Origin: Deltaproteobacteria bacterium UBA5754
Lineage (GTDB): Bacteria > Desulfobacterota > Dissulfuribacteria > Dissulfuribacterales > UBA5754
Length of the DNA: 12,698 nt
Direction of reading: 5' to 3'
Assembly: GCA_002419025.1 (NCBI GenBank)
Contig: DIFG01000039.1
Location: 7,912-20,609 of the forward strand
In this document: one piece after another, positions 6,865 through 12,698 of the stretch
Layout: each line of letters opens with the position of its first letter
How positions within the stretch are numbered: position 1 is the stretch's first letter
Notes under the pieces: model-generated
What the model was told of the DNA's origin: nothing
Databases searched by the model: none
The model's input: the letters and a program-made list of their open reading frames with translations, nothing else
Translations under genes and position numbers: made by a program

Positions 6865-6868
6865 TCAG
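6697..6868. repeat. Outer 11-bp inverted repeat flanking the hairpin element
   Basis: CTGAATCCGTG at 6697-6707 recurs as its exact reverse complement CACGGATTCAG at 6858-6868. These copies flank the 21-nt arms, one base outside on the left and 35 bases outside on the right. The right copy includes the dxr stop codon (TGA, 6865-6867). The repeat could extend the stem, be an older insertion boundary, or be partly chance; an 11-base exact match this close is unlikely to be random. Confidence 0.6.
6709..6822. repeat. 114-bp hairpin element with 21-nt inverted-repeat arms
   Basis: The arms at 6709-6729 and 6802-6822 are reverse complements over 21 positions except one: G6716 faces T6815, a G-U wobble if the plus strand is transcribed. 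The 72-base interior is itself structured: GCCCC (6745-6749) pairs with GGGGC (6758-6762) around an 8-base loop, and GACGG (6772-6776) pairs with CCGTC (6780-6784) around a 3-base loop. The whole could fold as a long stem topped by two small hairpins. The shape suits a miniature inverted-repeat (MITE-like) or other dispersed palindromic element, or a structured RNA. I found no target-site duplication at the ends and no second copy in this window, so the class is unproven. Confidence 0.8.
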
Positions 6869-8040
6869 GTGTTTTCCATCGTGTGAATGGCATGTTCCGC
6901 GCGGAGCCGAGCCAATGCATCCGCCCGCAGGACAGTGTCGAGGTCTTCGATCGCCTCGACGGGGAATCCGTTAAGAACGTCTTCGACAACCCGGGCTATG
7001 GCCGTAAAGCCGATCCTGTTGTGTAAAAAGGCATCGACTGCCACCTCATTGGCGGCGTTGAGGGCAGTCGTCGCGGTTCCACCCGTCCGGGCCGCCCCAT
7101 AGGCAAGGCCGAGACAGGGAAATCTCTCCCAGTCCGGGGGCTCGAAGGTGAGCCTTCCGACAGAAACGAGATCGAGGCGGGGCATCGCAGACAGAGCCAT
7201 CCTCTCCGGCCAGGAGAGGGCGCAGGCAATGGGTATCCGCATGTCTGGGACCCCGAGCTGGGCCATGACGGAACCATCCCGAAACTCCACCAGGGAATGC
7301 ACGATACTCTCCGGATGCACAAGGATCTCGATCCGGTCCACTGGGATGTCGAAGAGATAACTGGCCTCGATGAGCTCGAGCCCCTTGTTCATGAGGGTTG
7401 CGGAATCCACTGTGATCTTTGCGCCCATGGTCCATTTGGGATGGCGTGAGGCCTCCTGCGGCGTGACCCTTTCCAGATCGAAACGGCCCTTTTCCCGAAA
7501 AGGTCCACCAGAGGCGGTCAGAAAGATGCGCGAGACATCCGAAGCGCGGTTTCCTGCAAGACACTGGAAGATGGCGGAGTGTTCACTGTCCAAAGGGAGA
7601 ATGGTCACGCCTTTCTTACGCGCGCGCTCCATGACAAAGGGACCGGCTGCCACAAGGGTCTCCTTGTTGGCGAGGGCCACAACCTTGCCCGCCTCTATGG
7701 CGGCCAGGGTAGGGACGAGGCCGGCGGCCCCCACCATGGCGGACACGACCATTTGTGCCTCCTCCATGGAGGCAACCGCGGTGTAGCCCTCTTTGCCGAA
7801 AACGACCTCAGGCGCAAAAGCCCCGGACAGGGATCTCACCTCGTCGGCAAGCTCCGGCGACATCACCGCTACGATCCGGGGATGAAAAGTCCGTATCTGC
7901 TCCACGAGAAGCCTGACGTTTTGTCCAGCAGCGAGGCCCGCGACACCATACGCCCCTTGCGAACGGGATATCACGTCGAGAACGCTCCGCCCGACGGATC
8001 CGGTGGAGCCCAGGATCGAGATGCGTTTCAGCGGAATCAC
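6865..8040 (-). CDS. dxr: 1-deoxy-D-xylulose-5-phosphate reductoisomerase
   Basis: Dxr converts DXP to 2-C-methyl-D-erythritol 4-phosphate with NADPH and a divalent metal, the committed step of the MEP isoprenoid pathway. Its products feed UppS, encoded nearby. Visible motifs in 391 residues are the nucleotide-binding GSTGSVG (11-17), NKETLV (125-130), the metal-site LPLDSEHSA (148-156, with D151 and E153), MNKGLELIEA (217-226, with E225 as the likely third ligand), and HPESIVHSLVEF. The GTG at 8038-8040 is chosen because it gives the usual short N-terminus MIPLKRISILGSTG and overlaps the cdsA stop as GTGA. An upstream TTG at 8082 would add 14 unlikely residues. The ribosome binding site is weak, consistent with coupling to cdsA translation. 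Confidence 0.96.
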   Translation of the reverse strand: MIPLKRISILGSTGSVGRSVLDVISRSQGAYGVAGLAAGQNVRLLVEQIRTFHPRIVAVMSPELADEVRSLSGAFAPEVVFGKEGYTAVASMEEAQMVVSAMVGAAGLVPTLAAIEAGKVVALANKETLVAAGPFVMERARKKGVTILPLDSEHSAIFQCLAGNRASDVSRIFLTASGGPFREKGRFDLERVTPQEASRHPKWTMGAKITVDSATLMNKGLELIEASYLFDIPVDRIEILVHPESIVHSLVEFRDGSVMAQLGVPDMRIPIACALSWPERMALSAMPRLDLVSVGRLTFEPPDWERFPCLGLAYGAARTGGTATTALNAANEVAVDAFLHNRIGFTAIARVVEDVLNGFPVEAIEDLDTVLRADALARLRAEHAIHTMENT

Positions 8041-8864
8041 GTGAGTGCGACCCCACGCCTGAGAAGAAATATCACTATCCAATAAAAGACAGGGGCGGCC
8101 ATGAGAACGGCATCCAGCCGGTCCAGGACCCCTCCGTGTCCAGGAAGGATCCTTCCCGAGTCCTTCACCCCTACGGAACGCTTTACAACGGACTCAGCCA
8201 GATCTCCCGCCTGCCCCACGCATCCCAGCAGGAGGGCGATGGAGATCAGCAGCCTGGGGTCTGTCCCGGGAAACCAGAAAAACCAGAGGACCATGGCCAT
8301 GACAACATTGGCTGCAAGGCCCCCGATGGCGCCCTCTATGGTCTTTCCTGCACTCACACGGGGACACAGCTTGTGTTTCCCCATGGTACACCCGACATAA
8401 TACGCTGCCACATCCCCTGAAAATATCACCAAAAGGAGAAAAAGCACAAGCTCTCTCCCTCCGGGCAGACCCCGCAAGAGGGCGATGTGGACGGTTGTGA
8501 TCCCCATGTAGAAAATGGCAAAAAGGACCTTGGACCATGCATCCACAGGGGAGTCCCAACGGCTGATGGAGATGATGAAAAAACATGCGGTCACGAAAAG
8601 GACCAATCCGAAGGCAAGGAGGACGGCGGCGGGGTCCTGGAAATACATGGCGGCAAGAGGAGGAAGGATGCCGATGGCAGCCGCGCCTGCCACAAGGGTT
8701 CGGTCCTGGGGAAAGAACATCCCCAGAAACTCGATAAGACCCACGGCGCAGACCGCGGCAAAAAGGGCGGCGAACATACCCCCGCCTCCCTGCCACAGGA
8801 TGAGAAGGATCACGGGTCCAAGTATCCCCCCCGTGATGATGCGGTTACGGTGCGAGACGAGCAA
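8037..8864 (-). CDS. cdsA: Phosphatidate cytidylyltransferase (CDP-diglyceride synthase)
   Basis: CdsA is an inner-membrane enzyme making CDP-diacylglycerol from phosphatidic acid and CTP, the precursor of all major phospholipids. The protein is strongly hydrophobic with about seven or eight membrane segments. It carries the CdsA signature near the C-terminus: S225..K-R.., K234-D235, PGHGG (241-245) and D248-R249-L-D251. The start is a judgement. I chose TTG at 8862-8864, preceded by GGAGAG about six bases upstream, giving 275 residues as usual for the family, with a 20-base overlap into uppS. An ATG at 8933 would add 23 non-hydrophobic residues read from uppS coding sequence in another frame and seems less likely. 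The stop overlaps the dxr GTG by four bases. Confidence 0.92.
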   Translation of the reverse strand: MLVSHRNRIITGGILGPVILLILWQGGGGMFAALFAAVCAVGLIEFLGMFFPQDRTLVAGAAAIGILPPLAAMYFQDPAAVLLAFGLVLFVTACFFIISISRWDSPVDAWSKVLFAIFYMGITTVHIALLRGLPGGRELVLFLLLVIFSGDVAAYYVGCTMGKHKLCPRVSAGKTIEGAIGGLAANVVMAMVLWFFWFPGTDPRLLISIALLLGCVGQAGDLAESVVKRSVGVKDSGRILPGHGGVLDRLDAVLMAAPVFYWIVIFLLRRGVALT

Positions 8865-9591
8865 CCTGCTCTCCGGTGAGACCGAACCGACGCTCCCGCC
8901 TCTGATACTCCAGCAGGGCGGCAAGGAGCTCATCCCGTCCGAAATCGGGCCAGAGCGCCTGCGTGACATACAGCTCGGTGTAGGCGGCCTGAAAAAGGAG
9001 AAAATTGCTGAGCCGGTACTCCCCGCTCGTCCGGATAAGCAAATCCGGATCAGGGAGTCCTTGGGTATAAAGATGTTCCGCTACGGCCCGCTCGTCAATA
9101 TCAGCGGGAAGCATCTCGCCGCGCACGCATTTTTCGGCCAGGAGACGGACGGCGCGCGCGATCTCGGCGCGTGCGCCATAACTGATTGCAAGATTCAGGA
9201 TCATTCCCTCGCTGCCGGAGGTCCGCTCGATCGTCTCCCTGAGCCTCTCCTGGACACGTGACGGAATTCGGCCCAGATCTCCCATGACCCTTAGAGAGAT
9301 GCAGTTGGTCAAGAGCTCGTCGAGTTCGGAAGAGAGATAATCGTACAGGAGTTCCATAAGGGCATGGATCTCGTCCGGAGGGCGACGCCAGTTTTCCTGG
9401 GAAAAGGCATAGAGGGTAAGGATGCGGATCCCGAATTCTCTGGCTGCCCTAACGGTCTTGCGAACAGCCCTCACCCCATGCCTATGCCCCATGATGCGGG
9501 GTAGGCCGCGGCTCCGCGCCCACCGCCCATTGCCGTCCATGATGATCGCAACGTGCTCGGGGAGTTGAAGAGGATTGGGGGATAGGATCAT
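8845..9591 (-). CDS. uppS: Isoprenyl transferase (undecaprenyl diphosphate synthase)
   Basis: This cytosolic cis-prenyltransferase adds eight isopentenyl units to farnesyl diphosphate to make undecaprenyl-PP, the lipid carrier for peptidoglycan and other envelope polymers. The 248 residues hold all family blocks: MDGNGRWA (18-25, catalytic D19), GHRHGVRAVR (35-44), TLYAFSQENW (59-68), and the diphosphate-binding block DLLIRTSGEYRLSNFLLF (183-200, R187 and R193) ending at the metal-site glutamate E206 in YTELY. The ATG at 9589-9591 gives the normal length. The GGAGG upstream is about 15 bases away, farther than ideal, so initiation may depend on ribosomes arriving from frr, whose stop is 20 bases upstream. 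The chain length of the product is assigned by family, not shown by the sequence. Confidence 0.96.
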   Translation of the reverse strand: MILSPNPLQLPEHVAIIMDGNGRWARSRGLPRIMGHRHGVRAVRKTVRAAREFGIRILTLYAFSQENWRRPPDEIHALMELLYDYLSSELDELLTNCISLRVMGDLGRIPSRVQERLRETIERTSGSEGMILNLAISYGARAEIARAVRLLAEKCVRGEMLPADIDERAVAEHLYTQGLPDPDLLIRTSGEYRLSNFLLFQAAYTELYVTQALWPDFGRDELLAALLEYQRRERRFGLTGEQVARLAP

Positions 9592-9611
9592 GAATGGGAC
9601 GAAAGACCTCC

Positions 9612-10166
9612 TCAGAATTCCAGGATCTCCTTTTCCTTGTCCGCAAGGATCCCGTCAACCTTTTTGATGAATGCATCTGTGACCTTTTGGACCTCATCCT
9701 GTAGCTTGAAAAAATCGTCCTCGGAAATGGCCTTGTCCTTCTTCCCGGCCTTGAGTCGCTCGATGGCGTCCCTGCGAATGTTCCGCAAGGCGACGCGGCA
9801 TTCCTCCCCCATCTTCTTCACGAGCTTCACGAGGTCTTTTCTTCGGGACTCGGTAAGTGGTGGGATGGAGATGCGGATCATCTTGCCATCGCTCGATGGC
9901 GTCAGGCCAAGCTCCGATTTGAGAATCGCCTTTTCGATATGCCCGATGACCGTAGCGTCCCATGGCTGGACGGTGATAAGACGGCTCTCCGGAACGGAAA
10001 CGCTCGCAAGCTGGGAAATGGGCATGGGAGAGCCGTAATAATCCACCCGGATCCCGTCGAGAAGGGCAGGAGTCGCCCGGCCTGTGCGGATTCGGGAAAG
10101 TTCCTTTGCAAAGGACTCGATGGCCTTTTCCATTCGGGATTGTGCCTCACTGACCACTGCCTTCAT
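9612..10166 (-). CDS. frr: Ribosome recycling factor
   Basis: RRF splits post-termination ribosomes together with EF-G. The product has 184 residues (E. coli 185). It has the conserved ELSRIRTGRATPALLDGIRV (24-43) region of the three-helix bundle, the PISQLASVSVPESRLITVQPWD beta-domain block, IRISIPPLTESRRKDLVKLV, and a C-terminal helix with RRDAIERLKAGKKDKAISED. The ATG overlaps the pyrH stop codon (ATGA, 10163-10166), implying coupled translation in the constant pyrH-frr pair. No oddities. Confidence 0.98.
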   Translation of the reverse strand: MKAVVSEAQSRMEKAIESFAKELSRIRTGRATPALLDGIRVDYYGSPMPISQLASVSVPESRLITVQPWDATVIGHIEKAILKSELGLTPSSDGKMIRISIPPLTESRRKDLVKLVKKMGEECRVALRNIRRDAIERLKAGKKDKAISEDDFFKLQDEVQKVTDAFIKKVDGILADKEKEILEF

Positions 10167-10918
10167 ATCTTTTCTCCTTCGGTGACGAGGGTTCCGATGT
10201 TTTCTCCCCTCACTGCCCGCAAGATATTTCCAGGCGCATTCATGGAAAAGACGATGATCGGCAGACCCGCTTCCCGCGCAAGGGAGACGGCCGCCGCATC
10301 CATGAACTTGAGCCCCCGTTCCAGGACCTCGCCATAGGTGATCTCGGCAAAACGCTGGGCATCGGGATGCCGATGAGGATCCTTGTCATAGACGCCGTCC
10401 ACACGGGTGGCCTTGAAGAGACAGTCCGCTTTGATTTCGAGGGCACGAAGGGTAGCGGCTGTATCCGTGGTGAAAAAGGGATTGCCCGTCCCGGCCGCAA
10501 AGATCACCACCCGACCTTTTTCCAGGTGACGGATGGCCCGGCCGCGGACAAAAGGCTCGGCCATCCTCCCCACTTCTATGGCGGACAGGACCCGCGCGGA
10601 GACGCCTTTGCGGGAAATGGCATCCTGAAGGGCCAGGGAGTTCATGATGGTCGCAAGCATTCCCATCTGATCCGCCACGGCCCGGTCCATGCCCTGTGAG
10701 GCCCCGGAGACCCCGCGGAATATGTTCCCTCCGCCCACAACTATGCCGAGTTCCATGCCCATGGCATGGACCTCAACCAGCTCTTCGGCCACATGGGTGA
10801 TCATCGCCGGAGAAATTCCGTATGGCTCCTCTCCGAGAAGGGCCTCGCCGCTCACCTTCAGAAGGAGCCTTCTAAAACATGGCCGGTTTACCGGCGCGGA
10901 TCCTCTGCTACCTGTCAT
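10163..10918 (-). CDS. pyrH: Uridylate kinase (UMP kinase)
   Basis: This kinase phosphorylates UMP to UDP with ATP; bacterial PyrH is a hexamer of the amino-acid-kinase fold, activated by GTP and inhibited by UTP in characterised species. Visible in 251 residues: LLLKVSGEAL (18-27), VVGGGNIFRG (60-69), DQMGMLATIMN (83-93), GTGNPFFTTDTAATLRALEI (143-162) at the UMP and ATP sites, and KATRVDGVYDKDP (169-181). The N-terminus is about ten residues longer than in E. coli. The ATG at 10916-10918 lies six bases after the tsf stop, with an AGGAGG ribosome binding site that overlaps that stop, so it is coupled to tsf. Confidence 0.98.
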   Translation of the reverse strand: MTGSRGSAPVNRPCFRRLLLKVSGEALLGEEPYGISPAMITHVAEELVEVHAMGMELGIVVGGGNIFRGVSGASQGMDRAVADQMGMLATIMNSLALQDAISRKGVSARVLSAIEVGRMAEPFVRGRAIRHLEKGRVVIFAAGTGNPFFTTDTAATLRALEIKADCLFKATRVDGVYDKDPHRHPDAQRFAEITYGEVLERGLKFMDAAAVSLAREAGLPIIVFSMNAPGNILRAVRGENIGTLVTEGEKI

Positions 10919-10924
10919 TGCCTC

Positions 10925-11524
10925 CTACTCGGATCCGACTTGGTAGCGGACAAATCTACGAATGGAAATGTTTTCCCCCAAGGACGCGATGAGCTCGTTC
11001 AGGAGGTCCTGGATAGAGACCTCGGGCCTTTTCACAAACGGTTGTTCGAGGAGACAGACCTCCTTGTAGAACTTGTCAACACGCCCCTCGATCATCTTTT
11101 CCACGATCTTTTCGGGTTTGCCAGACTCAATGGCCTGATTCCTATAGATTTCGCGTTCCTTCTCGAGGATCGCCGAGGGAACCTCCTCCCGGGAGACACA
11201 GAGGGGGTTGGATGCCGCAATGTGCATGGCCACATCCCGAGCAAACCCCACGAACTGATCCGTCTTTGCGACAAAATCCGTCTCGCAGTTTACCTCGACC
11301 AGGACACCGATCTTGTTCCCAGCGTGGATGTACGCCTGGATGGCCCCTTCGGAGGTGGCCCGCCCTGCGCGCTTTGCTGCTACGGCAAGGCCCTTCTGGC
11401 GAAGCCAGGCCACGGCCTTTTCCATATCCCCACCCGACTCAGTGAGTGCCTTTTTACAATCCATCATACCAGCGTTGGTCCGGTCCCTGAGTTCCTTGAC
11501 CATCGCAGCCGTTATATCTGCCAT
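10925..11524 (-). CDS. tsf: Translation elongation factor Ts (short form)
   Basis: EF-Ts is the guanine nucleotide exchange factor for EF-Tu. The N-terminal UBA-like domain (MADITAAMVKELRDRTNAGM, 1-20) is followed by the exchange motif NCETDFVAK (79-87), with D82 and F83 inserting near the EF-Tu Mg site. At 199 residues it is the short type, well below the 283 of E. coli, retaining one core subdomain region and a C-terminal module ending in a RRFVRYQVG sequence. The ATG at 11522-11524 is chosen over an upstream in-frame start at 11599 because it gives the canonical N-terminus. It also has a GAGGAGG site just upstream, and the longer start would overlap rpsB. The gap to rpsB is 31 bases. Confidence 0.97.
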   Translation of the reverse strand: MADITAAMVKELRDRTNAGMMDCKKALTESGGDMEKAVAWLRQKGLAVAAKRAGRATSEGAIQAYIHAGNKIGVLVEVNCETDFVAKTDQFVGFARDVAMHIAASNPLCVSREEVPSAILEKEREIYRNQAIESGKPEKIVEKMIEGRVDKFYKEVCLLEQPFVKRPEVSIQDLLNELIASLGENISIRRFVRYQVGSE

Positions 11525-11555
11525 TTTTTCCTCCTCGGCATGCAACAAGCTGAAT

Positions 11556-12368
11556 TCAAACCGCAATCGTACTGGAATCCTCTGCGCCGACAGAGGCAAG
11601 ATCCTCCTGCAATTCTTCGGCCTGAACCTCCTGAGCTTCCCCGCCGGTGAATTCCTTGTCGGATTCCGCCTGCTGAAGCTCGGCTAAACGCTCCCTGCCC
11701 TCAATCACCGCATCTGCGATGCGCGAGGCAAAAAGACGAATCGCCCTAATGGCGTCGTCATTGCCTGGAATCACGTAGTCGATCCCATCGGGATCACAAT
11801 TCGTATCGACCACTGCCACGACAGGGATTCCCAGGCGATTGGCCTCCTTGACCGCTATCTGCTCCTGCCCAGAATCAATAATAAAAAGGGCATCGGGAAG
11901 TCTCTCCATATCCTTGATGCCCCCCAGGGCCATGGTGAGCTTTTCCCGCTGCCTGCTCATCTCAAGGATCTCGCGTTTGGGGAAACGATCGATCGTTCCG
12001 TCCTCGAACATGGCATCCAACTTTTTAAGGCGATCGATGCTCTTTCTGATCGTGGTGAAATTCGTGAGCATCCCCCCAAGCCAGCGATGGCTGACATACG
12101 GCATGCCACATCGTTCAGCCTCTTCACGGATGGCGTCCTGTGCCTGCTTTTTGGTTCCTACAAAAAGGATGATGCCGCCCTGACTGCTTACATCGCGCAC
12201 ATAATCATATGCGTTCTTGAAATACTTGACGGTCTTCTGCAGATCGATGATGTAAATCCCATTTCTCGCCCCGAAGATGAAGGGCTTCATTTTAGGGTTC
12301 CATCGCCTTGTTTGATGCCCAAAATGCACCCCTGCCTCAAGCAGGTTTTTCATTGTAACGTACGCCAT
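11556..12368 (-). CDS. rpsB: 30S ribosomal protein S2
   Basis: S2 is a late-assembling protein of the small subunit that helps recruit S1 in bacteria that have it. The 270-residue product has the family start MKNLLEAGVHFGHQTRRWNP, then FVGTKKQAQDAI, HRWLGGMLTNF, PDALFIIDSGQEQIAVKEA, and GIPVVAVVDTNCDPDGIDYVIPGNDDAIRAI. After about residue 235 there is a Glu/Gln-rich acidic tail longer than in E. coli (241 residues total). The ATG at 12366-12368 has a GCGGAGGA ribosome binding site. It is the first gene of the long operon, with a promoter-like sequence and structured leader upstream. In E. coli, S2 represses rpsB-tsf through the leader; whether this happens here is unknown. Confidence 0.98.
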   Translation of the reverse strand: MAYVTMKNLLEAGVHFGHQTRRWNPKMKPFIFGARNGIYIIDLQKTVKYFKNAYDYVRDVSSQGGIILFVGTKKQAQDAIREEAERCGMPYVSHRWLGGMLTNFTTIRKSIDRLKKLDAMFEDGTIDRFPKREILEMSRQREKLTMALGGIKDMERLPDALFIIDSGQEQIAVKEANRLGIPVVAVVDTNCDPDGIDYVIPGNDDAIRAIRLFASRIADAVIEGRERLAELQQAESDKEFTGGEAQEVQAEELQEDLASVGAEDSSTIAV

Positions 12369-12480
12369 CTTTCCTCCGCTTTACGTGGTTTGTCCTCCGC
12401 CGTCCCTGGGCAAAACCCGTTCACCCTTTCCTTACGGAAATAGGCACCACACGGGCAGAACGACGTGTGATTTGATAAAT
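12369..12480 (-). promoter_or_regulatory. Structured 5' leader of rpsB-tsf
   Basis: About 110 non-coding bases separate the predicted promoter from the rpsB ATG. They hold two small hairpins: a 6-bp stem (12448-12453 with 12464-12469, 10-base loop) and a 5-bp stem with a 4-base loop (12427-12431 with 12436-12440). Nearer the gene, the Shine-Dalgarno-like octamer GCGGAGGA occurs twice on the minus strand, at 12372-12379 (the likely functional site) and 12393-12400. The length and structure are compatible with S2-mediated autoregulation known for rpsB leaders in other bacteria, but no specific binding motif was recognised. Confidence 0.45.
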
Positions 12481-12486
12481 CCGCTA

Positions 12487-12515
12487 TGCATAACACCCGT
12501 CTGAACGATTGACAA
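12487..12515 (-). promoter_or_regulatory. Sigma70-like promoter for rpsB operon
   Basis: Read on the minus strand, TTGTCA (12510-12515) matches the -35 consensus at five of six positions. It is followed by exactly 17 bases and TATGCA (12487-12492), a weak -10 helped by a preceding TG (extended -10, TGT before TATGCA). Transcription would begin near 12480, giving a leader of about 110 bases. It lies just downstream of an intrinsic terminator, as expected for a new transcription unit. Confidence 0.55.
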
Positions 12516-12576
12516 GACCAGGGGACTATCGATTCGCTTCCTGTCGCAGCTTCTCTGCGGTCCCTTGTTGTGTGCT

Positions 12577-12606
12577 AAAAAAAGAAGCCCCCTGTTCGGG
12601 GGCTTC
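12577..12606 (-). terminator. Intrinsic terminator of an upstream minus-strand transcript
   Basis: A perfect 9-bp GC-rich stem, GAAGCCCCC (12584-12592) with GGGGGCTTC (12598-12606), closes a 5-base loop. On the minus strand it is followed directly by seven T residues (the A run at 12577-12583). There is no T run on the plus-strand side, so it acts on transcripts entering from the right edge, insulating rpsB from the preceding gene. Confidence 0.9.
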
Positions 12607-12640
12607 TCAAGGTTGTTGGATTCGTAAAAAGTGCCGGACT

Positions 12641-12669
12641 CGTCATGCCGGACTTGATCCGGCATCCAG
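12641..12669. repeat. REP-like dispersed palindromic repeat
   Basis: ATGCCGGA (12645-12652) and TCCGGCAT (12658-12665) form a perfect 8-bp palindrome around CTTGA. With the flanking CGTC and CCAG it matches the widespread intergenic repeat type whose minus-strand translation reads WMPDQVRHD, often mis-annotated as protein in proteobacterial genomes. That is from memory of such repeats, not a search. It lies just upstream of the terminator in the direction of transcription. Confidence 0.7.
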
Positions 12670-12683
12670 AACATATCGAAAAC

Positions 12684-12698
12684 ACTGGATTCCGGCCT
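12684..12698. repeat. Partial second repeat unit at window edge
   Basis: CTGGATTCCGGCC at the edge looks like the start of another member of the same palindromic repeat class (CTGGATTCCGG followed by a complementary arm). The second arm would lie outside the window, so this is only suggestive. Confidence 0.4.

Noticed and set aside
10766..11650. 294-codon plus-strand frame opposite pyrH, tsf and the end of rpsB
   Set aside because: Antisense to three universal genes, with no motifs and no ribosome binding site.
12541..12560. Small 5-bp hairpin (CGCAG/CTGCG) between terminator and promoter
   Set aside because: Too short and upstream of the predicted transcription start; likely chance.
12432..12674. 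80-codon minus-strand frame starting MFWMPDQVRHD
   Set aside because: Its N-terminus is the translation of the palindromic repeat, and it runs through the terminator stem and the predicted promoter, so it is not a real gene.

Overview
This 12.7-kb window is a compact, gene-dense stretch of bacterial chromosome. All 14 confident protein genes lie on the minus strand, so the biological order runs from high to low coordinates. The right-hand two thirds is the conserved cluster rpsB-tsf-pyrH-frr-uppS-cdsA-dxr-rseP, followed by tsaB. The order uppS-cdsA-dxr-rseP (not dxr-uppS-cdsA as in E. coli), a short 199-residue EF-Ts, a single-PDZ RseP and a CheZ-type phosphatase suggest a Gram-negative bacterium of the Desulfobacterota ('Deltaproteobacteria') type. 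This is inferred from gene order and protein features only and has not been tested by a search.

Region by region, reading along transcription. (1) 12369-12698: a non-coding stretch with a dispersed-repeat-like palindrome, an intrinsic terminator that ends an upstream minus-strand transcript, a sigma70-like promoter, and a roughly 110-nt structured leader for rpsB. (2) 8845-12368: ribosomal protein S2, EF-Ts, UMP kinase, ribosome recycling factor and undecaprenyl-PP synthase, i.e. translation, pyrimidine nucleotide supply and the cell-wall lipid carrier. (3) 5589-8864: CDP-diacylglycerol synthase, DXP reductoisomerase (first committed MEP-pathway enzyme, which feeds UppS) and the intramembrane protease RseP. 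The 190-bp gap between dxr and rseP holds a striking 114-bp element with 21-nt inverted-repeat arms. (4) 3873-5579: TsaB, a small zinc-ribbon single-pass membrane protein, and a CheZ-family phosphatase with its catalytic D-x3-Q motif and CheY-binding-like C-terminal tail. (5) 66-3712: two MacB/FtsX-type ABC permeases without an ATPase in the window, then prephenate dehydrogenase (TyrA) and a DUF167/YggU protein, joined by overlaps of 4, 4 and 8 bases.

Translational coupling is common. Six junctions have ATGA or GTGA four-base stop/start overlaps or similar, and five genes appear to start with GTG or TTG. The only candidate on the plus strand is a 37-codon, cysteine-containing basic ORF at 3771-3884, in the 160-bp gap between the CheZ and permease units.

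Most of the window is ordinary core genome. The parts worth a second look are the dxr-rseP inverted-repeat element, the zinc-ribbon/CheZ pair away from chemotaxis genes, the ATPase-less permease pair, the small plus-strand ORF, and the repeat and leader structures before rpsB. I see no strong evidence for a wholly new multi-gene system.
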